Translations under genes and position numbers: made by a program
Part shown: positions 54,977 to 63,372 of the stretch, piece after piece
Position numbering within the stretch: position 1 is the first letter of the stretch
Layout of the letters: the number at the start of each line of letters is the position of its first letter
Assembly (NCBI RefSeq): GCF_020618775.1
Contig: NZ_JAESVB010000018.1
Span: 1-64,000, forward strand
Origin: Acidisoma silvae
Lineage (GTDB): Bacteria > Pseudomonadota > Alphaproteobacteria > Acetobacterales > Acetobacteraceae
DNA length: 64,000 nt
Direction of reading: 5' to 3'
The notes under the pieces: model-generated
Databases searched by the model: none
What the model was told of the DNA's origin: nothing
Seen by the model: the letters and a program-made list of their open reading frames with translations, nothing else

Positions 54977-55665
54977 CGCTGTGCATTGTCACGAGAATTG
55001 ACATTGTCTCGCGCATTGCAGCGATTTGATACCTATGCTTGCTGACGCGTGGATGCTATTTTGGCAAATGGTCGTGAGGCTTAGACTTTTCCTGATAAGA
55101 GGTTTGATCAACAGGATTCACTTCGATATCAGAGGAAGCGAATTTCACAACTGGCCGCGCAATCGCTTTGAACGCAATTTGAAGAGTTTTGAGTTGGGCC
55201 AACATAACCCTCCTCAATGCGTGTGTATCACCGAGCCTCTCGTGGCTTTTCTCGCCTGCAGGTCACAAAGCCGATTTGTTGCAACGATGCTTGCATAGGC
55301 GGTCATATTGCTCTGCATCGATCCTCACCCTCTGTGTTGTGCGGTGCGAAAGATACTGACCAATCGGCGAACTGCAATAAGACGAATTGGGCCGCGCTGT
55401 AACGTTGATGCGAGATTAACTTAGAATGTTCCCTTACAGGATCATCAAAGTTAGACGAATGTAATGGAACCTCGGAATTTCGTGACATTTGATCAGCGGT
55501 GCCGCTCCTTGTCATGCGCACAAGGTTTAAATGTCTTGGGACAGGAGAAGCTCGCCTTATATGACCAAAGAGATCTTGGTCACCTGAGGCATCTAAGCCG
55601 ACAATCTAACACCATAAGTCTTTGCCGGAAGGCGTCTTTCGGGCGAGACCTTCGGTTAGGTAAGG
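54977..55665. other. intergenic, nothing recognised
   Basis: 689 bases with no supported gene, repeat or RNA. Short frames around 55026-55298 and 55464-55715 have no recognisable content. Confidence 0.4.
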
Positions 55666-55974
55666 TTAATCGGTCGTGCGATGGCAATAGCCGCGCTTGG
55701 TCTTGGCCCGCGTGATGGCAGCCAGGGCGTTCACGGCGGCGCCGGCATCATCGTGCATGTCGAACCGCTGGCAGCCGCCTGTGCCAATCCGGCCCCATTG
55801 GCGCATCAGCAGCGCTCCGCCGAAAAGATCGGGCCAGACTTCCATGCGATAGTAACGCCATTCGTTAAGCTCGGGGCGAATGCGGCATAGCGACACGTGT
55901 TCTGGGAATAGCGCCAGTTGGACAGGCGCAGGATGGATCGATTTCGGGTTCCTGTGGCGCTTGGGTCGCTCCAT
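55666..55974 (-). CDS. WGR domain protein
   Basis: A 102-residue protein consisting almost entirely of one WGR domain: QLALFPEHVSLCRIRPELNE, EWRYYRMEVWPDLFGGALLM, RQWGRIGTGG (the motif itself, about residues 58-67), then a helix with AAVNALAAITRAKTKRGY. WGR domains bind nucleic acid ends in PARP proteins; the free-standing alphaproteobacterial versions have no defined role. No partner gene is adjacent, though such genes often sit on plasmids or islands. Start ATG at 55974. Confidence 0.88.
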   Translation of the reverse strand: MERPKRHRNPKSIHPAPVQLALFPEHVSLCRIRPELNEWRYYRMEVWPDLFGGALLMRQWGRIGTGGCQRFDMHDDAGAAVNALAAITRAKTKRGYCHRTTD

Positions 55975-56336
55975 AGAGCGAGTCTATTGCGATTTATGTC
56001 AGCTGCAACAGGCATCTTAGCGTCCTGACTATCGTGGCCGGAGACACTGCCGACCGAAGGTGAGCTACCCTGTCGCCACGCGGGGCCCAACCGCGTCCAA
56101 ACAGCGAGCGGCTCGACCTTCCAGCATGAGGCTGGGCGATCAGGTTTAGGTCGATCAATACCGCACGAACTCAAATTATCCCTTAAACCCCATAATCTAA
56201 ACAAACTGATGAAAGAATAACATACGTCGAGCTTCAGCTCTAACGCGCTGGTCGTTTCGCTAGGTTCCTGGTCAACGAGGCGGTGGTTGGCACCGCCAAA
56301 CGGAGCGTATCACGGTCAGGAATCTGGAAATCCACC
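55975..56336. other. intergenic, nothing recognised
   Basis: 362 bases between the WGR gene and the small exported ORF. No gene supported. Confidence 0.4.
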
Positions 56337-56444
56337 ATGAAGACCATGTTTTTGGCGGCTGCTCTGAGTATCGACATGGCCGGCACCGCTCTGGCCGGTA
56401 ACAGCACCGTATCGCCGCGCCAGCGGCCGTCCTATCTGGCTTAA
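56337..56444 (+). CDS. small exported peptide ORF, perhaps truncated
   Basis: A 35-residue frame that is almost all signal peptide: MKTMFLAAALSIDMAGTALA with an AxA cleavage site, followed by only 15 residues (GNSTVSPRQRPSYLA). GGAA lies nine nt before the ATG. Either a very short secreted peptide or the start of a gene cut by a stop. Confidence 0.35.
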   Translation: MKTMFLAAALSIDMAGTALAGNSTVSPRQRPSYLA

Positions 56445-56488
56445 CCGTTCGGCAGCAGCCTATGGAGCTTAAGCATTCGTATCCCTCA

Positions 56489-57433
56489 TTAGGCACTACG
56501 CCAGGGTGGCGTGGCTGATCGTGGTCGTTGTGGTTCCAAGACGTGCATCGGCCAGGGATTGCGACCATGCCGGAGCCATTCAAGGCTGTCCTTCCAAAAG
56601 CCGGCGACGTGGCTATCGTGGAACAAGCTGAAGTGCCCGATAACCGCGCGGTCGTAATCTGACGGTTGGAGGAGCACGGCCGTTCGCGGGGCGCCGGTGT
56701 AGTAAGCGAGGGTACGGCGGATTGCTGCAACGGTGCCGAGTTCGTCGTCGGCGACCGCGACCGCAAGGATCGGTGCCGTCACCGCCGTCATGCGGGCCAA
56801 GACCGACCGCCGCTCGCGGCGTGGATGGCTGCGCTCGAAACGTGGCCCCCGGAAGCTCCATTCGGTTGCGACGCCGGATGGCAAGTCTTCTGACCATCCA
56901 AGACGACGGCCGGGGAAGTAGCCGCACAGGAGCGTAAGCGCAGGCATCGCAACGTGCCACTTCAAAACTAGCCGCAACCGCCGCGCGGCAGTGTAATCGC
57001 CCCACCAAGCATACTGGGCGCCGACCGTAAGCATCCGATCGACCAACGGTGCGCTTTCCGCCAAGCCTGGCAGGAAGCCTCCAACGCTGTGGCCGACTAC
57101 GAGCAGCGGCGCTGAGGTTGCACGTTGCCGGAGGAAGCGGAGGACGGCATCGAAGTCCAGCTCGCCCCAATCCCGCCAGCGATAGTTGCATCGCGCCAGG
57201 CGTGTCGGGCGAGAAGCACCAATCCCGCGATAGTCGTATGTCAGCACGTCGAAGCCATGGCTGGCGAGGAACCGTGCGTAGCGGTGGTAGTAGCGCGCTA
57301 GAACGCCGGTCGCGGGATTGACGATGACTGTGCCGACCGCACTGCTACCGCCAGGTATGCGCCACAAATGGCCGCCGAGCTGCACACCGTCGCGGCATGG
57401 GATCTCTACCACCTGCCCAACCGGGTCGGTCAT
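56489..57433 (-). CDS. alpha/beta hydrolase
   Basis: A 314-residue alpha/beta-fold hydrolase of the type annotated as serine aminopeptidase S33-like. VIVNPATGVLARYYHRYARF replaces the usual HGxG oxyanion region, then FDVLTYDYRGIGASRP, the nucleophile elbow VVGHSVGGFLPGL (Ser about 119), VAVADDELGT with the likely Asp, and GHFSLFHDSH with the His. No signal peptide. Its ATG overlaps the stop of the upstream LysR gene by 4 nt, so hydrolase and regulator are one operon. The substrate is not evident. Confidence 0.85.
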   Translation of the reverse strand: MTDPVGQVVEIPCRDGVQLGGHLWRIPGGSSAVGTVIVNPATGVLARYYHRYARFLASHGFDVLTYDYRGIGASRPTRLARCNYRWRDWGELDFDAVLRFLRQRATSAPLLVVGHSVGGFLPGLAESAPLVDRMLTVGAQYAWWGDYTAARRLRLVLKWHVAMPALTLLCGYFPGRRLGWSEDLPSGVATEWSFRGPRFERSHPRRERRSVLARMTAVTAPILAVAVADDELGTVAAIRRTLAYYTGAPRTAVLLQPSDYDRAVIGHFSLFHDSHVAGFWKDSLEWLRHGRNPWPMHVLEPQRPRSATPPWRSA

Positions 57434-58332
57434 AAGCCGCCTTCCAGCTGGCCTGGGACACCCGCGACAAGCGACCGGACGACCTCGGTCAGGACGTCCC
57501 GGAACGCTTCGCTAGCCGGCGAGAGCACGGGACGTGTCAGCATACGCAACTCGATCGGCGGCAGCCTTGGAAGACGCAGGGCTGTCCCGACATCATGTAT
57601 GAGTTGGGGCACTCTGTGCCCGGTCCGGACGGTGATCCCTTGCCCAAACCGCAAGGCCGCCCAGACACCGGGCAGGCTGGGTGTGGTGAGGGAAAGCCGC
57701 CAAGCGATCTTTTGGCGATCCAGTGCGCGGAGTGCCGCCTGGCGGAATAGGCAAGGATGGTCATACAGCACGAGGGGAAGGCGATCCGGCCGCTCGCCCA
57801 CGGGCCACGACAGCTCCTTGCCGGCGAACCACGACAAGGGCAGACATGCCAGCTCGACTCCTGGATTTGCACTTCCGGGTAAAAAAAAGGCTAGGGCCAA
57901 ATCAAGCCGCCCGGCCTTCACTTCCTCCTCAAACACGGCGTTGCGTCCCGCCATCACCTCGACATGCATTCCGGGACGCAGACGCGCGAACTTCGCGATG
58001 GTCTCGGGCATGACATCCTCGAAGAAGTCTTGCGGCAGTCCCAGTCGAATTGCAGCGCTCTTCGTTTCCGTCCCCAGGACGGTGGCGGCCTCGTCGTGCA
58101 GTTCCACAATCCTCCTCGCATAAGACAGCAGCGCCTCGCCCGCTTCCGTTGGCACCAGGTTGCGCCCGCGCCTTGCGAACAACGGCCGGCCGGCCTGCTC
58201 CTCCAACCGTTTTAGCTGCATGCTGACGGCAGACTGCGAACGACCGAGCTGAATGGCTGCCCGCGCGAAGGAGCCGACTTCCATGCTGGTGACGACCATG
58301 CGAAGCGCGTCGATGTCGAAGCTAGGGTACAA
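57430..58332 (-). CDS. LysR-family transcriptional regulator
   Basis: A 300-residue LysR regulator. HTH: VTSMEVGSFARAAIQLGRSQ then SAVSMQLKRLEEQAGRPLFA (about 14-53); effector domain about 90-290 (AIRLGLPQDFFEDVMPETIA). The start is TTG at 58332 with AAGGA about ten nt upstream; no in-frame ATG is nearby. An inverted repeat, ACTTCA-N7-TGAAGT, lies directly in front of this start. It is cotranscribed with the downstream hydrolase and divergent from the dehydrogenase-GNAT operon at 58432. Confidence 0.9.
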   Translation of the reverse strand: MYPSFDIDALRMVVTSMEVGSFARAAIQLGRSQSAVSMQLKRLEEQAGRPLFARRGRNLVPTEAGEALLSYARRIVELHDEAATVLGTETKSAAIRLGLPQDFFEDVMPETIAKFARLRPGMHVEVMAGRNAVFEEEVKAGRLDLALAFFLPGSANPGVELACLPLSWFAGKELSWPVGERPDRLPLVLYDHPCLFRQAALRALDRQKIAWRLSLTTPSLPGVWAALRFGQGITVRTGHRVPQLIHDVGTALRLPRLPPIELRMLTRPVLSPASEAFRDVLTEVVRSLVAGVPGQLEGGL

Positions 58333-58333
58333 T

Positions 58334-58352
58334 ACTTCATTATCCTTGAAGT
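58334..58352. promoter_or_regulatory. inverted repeat ACTTCA-N7-TGAAGT
   Basis: A perfect 6-bp inverted repeat with 7-bp spacer, overlapping the ribosome-binding region of the LysR gene (TTG at 58332) in the gap to the divergent gene at 58432. It contains a T-N11-A core and is the best LysR-site candidate here; binding would also block LysR expression. Confidence 0.5.
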
Positions 58353-58431
58353 CTCGGTTTGTAACTATACGTTATTCTAATAGGTTGAGCGCTGCTAGCA
58401 CTTTTTCCAGAACTGTCTCGGAGCGTTCGCG

Positions 58432-59328
58432 ATGTCAGAGCGAACCACTACAACAATCGGCTTCATTGGCCTCGGCACCATGGGCGAGCCAATGGCGATG
58501 AATCTGGCGCAGGCCGGGGTAAGACTGCTCGTGTGGAACCGCTCGAACGCAAAGTGCGCGCGCCTAGCGTCAGCGGGAGCGGCAATCGCGGCCAGCCTCG
58601 ACGAGCTCTTTGCCCGATGCGAGACCATAGTGCTGATGCTTGCCGACGGTGCTGCGATCGACGCTGTCCTTGACCGCATAGGCGTAGCCTTTGCTTCGCG
58701 CGTCCATGGCCACCTGATCGTAAATATGGGTACGGTGCCACCCGCCTATTCCGCAGCGCTTGCGGCGGAGATTGCAGCCGTTGGGGGGCGTTACGTGGAG
58801 GCGCCCGTTTCTGGCTCACGCCAGCCCGCCGAGGCAGGGCAACTGGTGGCAATGGTTGCCGGTATGCCCGAAGACGTGACGAGTGTGCTCGAATTGGTCG
58901 GGCCGATGTGCAGCAAGTGTTTCGCTTGTGGCGCTGTACCAGGCGCACTGGCAATGAAGCTCGCGGTTAATACGTTTCTCATCACCATGGTGACCGGCCT
59001 CGTCGAGGCGGCGCATTTCGCTGGTCGGCACGGTCTCGATTTGGGTCAATTGGTCGCCGTGCTGAATGCTGGACCGATGGCCAGTGAAGTGTCGCGGACC
59101 AAGAGCGCCAAGCTGTTGGCCCAAGACTTCTCCCGACATGCTGGCATCTCCGACGTACTCAAGAACAACCGGCTCATCATCGACGCCGCGCGGGAGGCTA
59201 ACGCAGCTTCGCCGCTGATGGACGCTTGCCTCGCGCTATACGGCGAGGTGGAGGACATGGGCTTGGTTGGGGACGACATGGTGGCAGTGATCCGCGCCTT
59301 CGAGCGCCGAAGTGGTGCCCTTCCGTGA
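58432..59328 (+). CDS. NAD(P)-dependent beta-hydroxyacid dehydrogenase family
   Basis: A 298-residue member of the 3-hydroxyisobutyrate/tartronate-semialdehyde dehydrogenase family. GFIGLGTMGEPMAMNLAQAG (about 9-28) binds the cofactor, VNMGTVPP and EAPVSGSRQPAEAGQL are the substrate-site motifs, and the catalytic Lys is in GALAMKLAVN (about 182). The following NRSNAK suggests NADP preference. Start ATG has GGAG eight nt upstream. It is first in a coupled row with a 47-aa membrane peptide and a GNAT gene, all divergent from a LysR gene. The substrate is unknown. Confidence 0.9.
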   Translation: MSERTTTTIGFIGLGTMGEPMAMNLAQAGVRLLVWNRSNAKCARLASAGAAIAASLDELFARCETIVLMLADGAAIDAVLDRIGVAFASRVHGHLIVNMGTVPPAYSAALAAEIAAVGGRYVEAPVSGSRQPAEAGQLVAMVAGMPEDVTSVLELVGPMCSKCFACGAVPGALAMKLAVNTFLITMVTGLVEAAHFAGRHGLDLGQLVAVLNAGPMASEVSRTKSAKLLAQDFSRHAGISDVLKNNRLIIDAAREANAASPLMDACLALYGEVEDMGLVGDDMVAVIRAFERRSGALP

Positions 59329-59468
59329 TCGGGTTCATTTTGCTTAGCCTTTTGGTCGTCACCATCGTTGCGCTGGGATGGGCGGCGGCGCGGTTTGGAT
59401 GGGCGGAGTTTATGAAGGTGGCTAAGTTGCAACGAGTCCCGCCGCATAACAGGAGCGAGTGCACGTGA
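59325..59468 (+). CDS. 47-aa single-pass membrane peptide
   Basis: A short frame starting at a GTG that overlaps the dehydrogenase stop (GTGA) and ending in a TGA overlapped by the GTG of the next gene. It encodes one hydrophobic helix (IGFILLSLLVVTIVALGWAA) followed by a basic, cytoplasm-like tail. The double overlap argues for translation. Function unknown; possibly an anchor for one of the neighbours. Confidence 0.5.
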   Translation: MIGFILLSLLVVTIVALGWAAARFGWAEFMKVAKLQRVPPHNRSECT

Positions 59469-60040
59469 TAGTTGAACCTTGCGAGACCCTGTCGACGAAC
59501 AGGCTCGTATTGCGTTGGGTGAGTCTAGATGATGCTTCGAGCACGTCGAAGTTGATGACTCCGGCCGTAAGCCGCTGTCTCGCCTCATGGCCGATCCCTT
59601 TTACGGTGGATATGGCTAAGACACTGATTAGCAAATTGCGCGACTTGGCGCTCCGGGGAGACGCCCTGCCATTCGCCATTACAGCAAGACAAGATGGTGA
59701 ATTGCTTGGCTGGGCAAGCATTGTGCGGAATCCGCAGAAATCGGCGTTTGCCTCATTGAGCTTCTGGCTGGGGGAGGCCCACCACGGCAAAGGCTATATG
59801 CGGGAAATCGCATCAATAATCGTGACGGTTGGCTTCAAACGCCTCTGCGTTGATATCATTGAGGCCGGAGCGCAGACGGCGAACGTAGGGTCATTCGCTG
59901 TCATGAAGGCGTGCGGAATGACCCCCGCCGGCGAACGGATGGTATATGCTTCCGCCCGGGCCCGCAAAGAGCTTTGTTACTTTTACGAGGTCAGAAGGCC
60001 GCTACCACCGAACGAGTGGTCATCGCAGAAGTGTCCGTAG
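59465..60040 (+). CDS. GNAT acetyltransferase, RimJ/RimL type
   Basis: A 191-residue acetyltransferase using acetyl-CoA to acylate an amine. It starts with the typical TNRLVLRWVSLDDA, then TARQDGELLGWASIVRN, SFWLGEAHHGKGYMREIASI (acetyl-CoA-binding Q/RxxGxG/A equivalent) and VGSFAVMKACGMTPAGERMV. Length fits the ribosomal-protein acetyltransferase-like group. The start is taken as the GTG at 59465 that overlaps the preceding stop, with GTG at 59459 as an alternative; AGGAG lies about 10 nt upstream. Third in the coupled row. Confidence 0.82.
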   Translation: MIVEPCETLSTNRLVLRWVSLDDASSTSKLMTPAVSRCLASWPIPFTVDMAKTLISKLRDLALRGDALPFAITARQDGELLGWASIVRNPQKSAFASLSFWLGEAHHGKGYMREIASIIVTVGFKRLCVDIIEAGAQTANVGSFAVMKACGMTPAGERMVYASARARKELCYFYEVRRPLPPNEWSSQKCP

Positions 60041-60229
60041 CTTCAAACATCTCGCGGCGATGTCGAAGAGCGAGTGCCGCCCGATTTGCCGTTACCACAC
60101 CGCACCTCATCAGGCGTTTCGTATTTTGCAAAATGGCAAATCGAGTCGACTTTTGATTATCAAATCGGCCACTGTGCGACCGAGCGGCGCGACCCAGGCC
60201 GACGGGCAGACATTTTACCGCAGTCGCCC

Positions 60230-60570
60230 GGATTTTCGAGGGGCATTACTTCTTTCAGCGGCAATCAGCTGTTGGCACCAATCAACTGTAGATACGGCGA
60301 TCTCTACGCCACCGCCACGCAGGATTTCGCGACATGAAGCGGCCTGCCGTTCCTCCATCTCGACTGCCTGTTCGTGCAGGGCGACCACTGTGGACACGGG
60401 GTCGGCGCGCGCTTGCTCAACGCTGTACGCGACCATGCGATGGCGATCGGGGTTACCGAGCTGCAATCGCAGACGCCCGCATGGAATGAGGACGCGCAGC
60501 GCTTCTATACTCGCGCGAGTGCAACCGGATTGCCGAAAATGCGATTTACCTTGCAGTTGAACGTCTGGAC
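60230..60570 (+). pseudogene. second GNAT acetyltransferase, decayed
   Basis: A GNAT-type frame reads NQLLAPINCRYGDLYATATQ then DFAT, a TGA at 60335-60337 where Trp is expected, and SGLPFLHLDCLFVQGDHCGH, GVGARLLNAVRDHAMAIGVT (CoA-binding loop) and ELQSQTPAWNEDAQRFYTRA. The N-terminal part cannot be traced to a proper start. The 3' end merges into non-homologous sequence. Confidence 0.6.
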
Positions 60571-60879
60571 GGAGGCCCTCTCCCTCAACTTCTCGGCTCC
60601 CCAACCCTCGTTCTCCTTGCGGTGGCATCATGTGATCGCATCTCGGGCTTACGCACCGACTCGGAGGCTAGGGTGCGAACCGAGACTGTGCGATATGAAA
60701 CTAAGATGCCGTCTCAGGAAACCGCCGAGGCGAACCGGCAGCGCACGGCGCTGCGCGACGGCATGCGGCGCATCTCGTTGCTGAATTGTCGAGAAAATAC
60801 ATCGACACGGCCGTACCCACGTTTAAGTTTGTCACGAACTCGCCGCCGAGTTGGGCGGCGCCAGCCCGGAAGCTTGCTG

Positions 60880-61617
60880 ATGGCGTCGATCCTTTTGATC
60901 CATGGCCTGTTTGGCTCCCTGAGCGCACCGGGCATCCTCTCGGCCTTCCGGGATGTGCGCGTTCTCGCGCCCGATCTAATAGGTTACGGCTCCTGCCGCG
61001 AGGGGGCGCCGGACGGATGGACGCTGCACGAGCAGGCGGACCACGTTGCCGCCTGGCTGCGCGAGCGTAAGGCAGGCCCCGTCCACGTAGTCGGTCATTC
61101 TGTCGGTGGCGCCATTGCGGTCTTATTTGCCGGCCGCCATCCGGAACTGACCCGCTCCCTGACCAGCGTAGAGGGCAATTTCACGCTGACCGATGCTTTT
61201 TGGTCGCAGAAGATCTCCACGCAGCCAGTCTCCGAAATCGAGGAAGAGGTTGACCGCTTCCGCGCCGACGCCGCCGCGTGGATCGGCCGTTCCGGCGTAG
61301 CGCCCACTCCCTTCGCCGTGGCAACGGCGGCCCTTTGGCTCGACAACCAGCCGGCCTCGACGCTTCGCAGTCAGGCACGCGCGGTCGTCGCTGCAACGGC
61401 CGAGGACGCTTACCTCAACGGGGTGCGCGACCTCGTAGAGTCAGGGCTCCCCATCCACCTTGTGGCCGGCGCTCGTTCCCGTAGCAGCTGGGACGTACCG
61501 GACTGGCTATCGTTTCGAGCTGCAACTGACACAAATATCCCTAATACGGGGCACCTCATGATGTTGGAAAAACCGGAGCTTTTCGCGCAAGTACTCTGCC
61601 GGAATCTCGTCGTCTAA
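60880..61617 (+). CDS. alpha/beta hydrolase
   Basis: A 245-residue alpha/beta-fold hydrolase. MASILLIHGLFGSLSAPGIL holds the HG oxyanion motif, VHVVGHSVGGAIAVLFAGRH the nucleophile Ser (about 74), and NIPNTGHLMMLEKPELFAQV the catalytic His. The start is the ATG at 60880 with GGAAG about seven nt upstream; the open frame extends further left but that part has no homology and overlaps a relic. No signal peptide. The preceding GNAT relic and following MFS gene point the same way but gaps are wide, so it is probably its own unit. Confidence 0.85.
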   Translation: MASILLIHGLFGSLSAPGILSAFRDVRVLAPDLIGYGSCREGAPDGWTLHEQADHVAAWLRERKAGPVHVVGHSVGGAIAVLFAGRHPELTRSLTSVEGNFTLTDAFWSQKISTQPVSEIEEEVDRFRADAAAWIGRSGVAPTPFAVATAALWLDNQPASTLRSQARAVVAATAEDAYLNGVRDLVESGLPIHLVAGARSRSSWDVPDWLSFRAATDTNIPNTGHLMMLEKPELFAQVLCRNLVV

Positions 61618-61737
61618 GCGAGGAGACCTATGACGGTTTTCCACCCACGAAGCTTAGACTCGTGTGCCTTGCGAGACTCAAACATCCTATGTTAGGATTA
61701 TCCTATAATAAAGTATCTCGGATGAAGGGCCTCTCCT

Positions 61738-63354
61738 TTGAGTTTATCGATTGCTTCGCAAGCTCCGCCGACCAACACAGATCCAGCTAAGCCAAAGCCG
61801 ACGCCATTTTCACCTCGACTGGGTGCGGGTCTGATCGGCGTTCTGCTGGCGGTTTTGGTTGCTGGATTTAACGAGCATGTGACCGAGATTGATTTGCCGG
61901 ATCTTGGGGGTGCCTTGGGCATAGGCTATGACAATGGCACGTGGCTGACAGCCATTTATGAAGCCTGCAACGTCTCCGCCATGGCCTTCGCTCCCTGGTG
62001 CGCGGCGACATTTTCGTTGAGGCGATTTACCATTACGGTAACGGGCCTACTTGCGCTGCTGGCGGCATTCGCACCTTTCATGCCAGATTTGGATTGCCTC
62101 TACATCCTCAGAGCTGTTCAAGGGCTTGCTGGCGGCTCACTGCCACCTATGCTGATGAGTGTCGCGCTCAGATATCTCCCGCCTAAAATCAAAATCTATG
62201 GTTTGGGTGCCTATGCGCTTTCCGCAACTTGCGGGCCCAATCTGGCAACGCCTCTCGCTGCGCTCTGTTTCGAAACTTTTGGCTGGCAAAGCGTATTTTG
62301 GGAACCAATACCTCTTTGTCTGGCCAGCATGGCGCTCGTCTTTTACGGCATCCCACAAGATCCGCTCCGTCTTGAGCGCTTCCGGCAATTCAACTGGAGT
62401 GGGCTTTTGCTCGGATTTCCTGCGATTTCAATGATTGTCATCGCACTTATGCAAGGTGACCGGTTGGATTGGTTCCAGTCCTCGCTTATTTGGGATCTGA
62501 CTGTCTGCGGCATCGCTTTCTTTGCGTTATTTCTTGTCAATGAATGGTCACATCCCCTTCCCTTTTTCAAGATTCAGATGCTGCGCAACAGGAATCTGTC
62601 TTTTTCCTTGATTGCTCTTGCTATGGTGCTTGTGCTTGCCGTCGCCAATGTGGACCTGCCATCTCGGTATTTGGCGGAGTTGCAAAGCTACAGACCGTGG
62701 CAGACAGCGCCGCTCATGCTTGCTCTGGCTATCCCTCAACTCGTGGCCCTTCCCCTTGTCGCGGCTCTCTGCAATTTTCGGCAGGTGGACTGCCGCTGGG
62801 TCATGGCGCTCGGTCTCCTGCTCATGGCGGGGTCCGTTTATGCGGGCACCTTCGTGACCTCCGACTGGTATCGTGGCAATTTTTATTGGCTACAGGCCAT
62901 GCAAGTTCTTGGGCAGCCTATGGCTGTGATTCCTATCCTGATGATAGCGACACTCACTCTAGCGCCGACCGATGGGCCTTTTGTCTCCGGCATGTTCAAT
63001 ATGGTGAAGGGCTTCGCTAACGCTATCGCGGCTGGAATTCTCAGCTTTCTATTCACATGGCGTGAGCATCTGCATTCCAATATTTTGCTTGATCACTACG
63101 GTGCATCACGCTTCCTGCTGAGTGATCTCACCCGAAATGACATGCAGCTGGCATCGACGGTACACCAGCAAGCAACGGTCATGGCCATTGCGGACAGCAA
63201 CTGGATCATGATCGGAATCGCGCTGGGTCTGCTTGTCCTTCTTACCCTGATTCCATCACGGGTTTATCCGCCGTCGGCGCCTGCCGCGGCAAAGCTGAAA
63301 ACTGCTTCGAGCATTCCATCAACATCCTTGTCATCGCCCAGTTTGGCGCGCTGA
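61738..63354 (+). CDS. MFS efflux transporter, DHA2/EmrB type
   Basis: A 538-residue major-facilitator drug:proton antiporter with about 14 transmembrane helices. LIGVLLAVLVAGFNEHVTEI is TM1 with the family acidic residue, RAVQGLAGGSLPPMLMSVAL is motif C-like, and GPFVSGMFNMVKGFANAIAA lies late. The start is TTG at 61738 with AAGGG nine nt upstream. It is followed 18 nt later by an EmrA-type adaptor, so the pair exports toxic compounds through an outer-membrane channel. No outer-membrane protein is in view. Confidence 0.88.
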   Translation: MSLSIASQAPPTNTDPAKPKPTPFSPRLGAGLIGVLLAVLVAGFNEHVTEIDLPDLGGALGIGYDNGTWLTAIYEACNVSAMAFAPWCAATFSLRRFTITVTGLLALLAAFAPFMPDLDCLYILRAVQGLAGGSLPPMLMSVALRYLPPKIKIYGLGAYALSATCGPNLATPLAALCFETFGWQSVFWEPIPLCLASMALVFYGIPQDPLRLERFRQFNWSGLLLGFPAISMIVIALMQGDRLDWFQSSLIWDLTVCGIAFFALFLVNEWSHPLPFFKIQMLRNRNLSFSLIALAMVLVLAVANVDLPSRYLAELQSYRPWQTAPLMLALAIPQLVALPLVAALCNFRQVDCRWVMALGLLLMAGSVYAGTFVTSDWYRGNFYWLQAMQVLGQPMAVIPILMIATLTLAPTDGPFVSGMFNMVKGFANAIAAGILSFLFTWREHLHSNILLDHYGASRFLLSDLTRNDMQLASTVHQQATVMAIADSNWIMIGIALGLLVLLTLIPSRVYPPSAPAAAKLKTASSIPSTSLSSPSLAR

Positions 63355-63372
63355 CAGAGCCCGGACACTGTC

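Noticed and set aside
55975-56204. Frames next to the WGR gene
   Set aside because: They have no ribosome sites or recognisable sequence and are partly antisense to one another.
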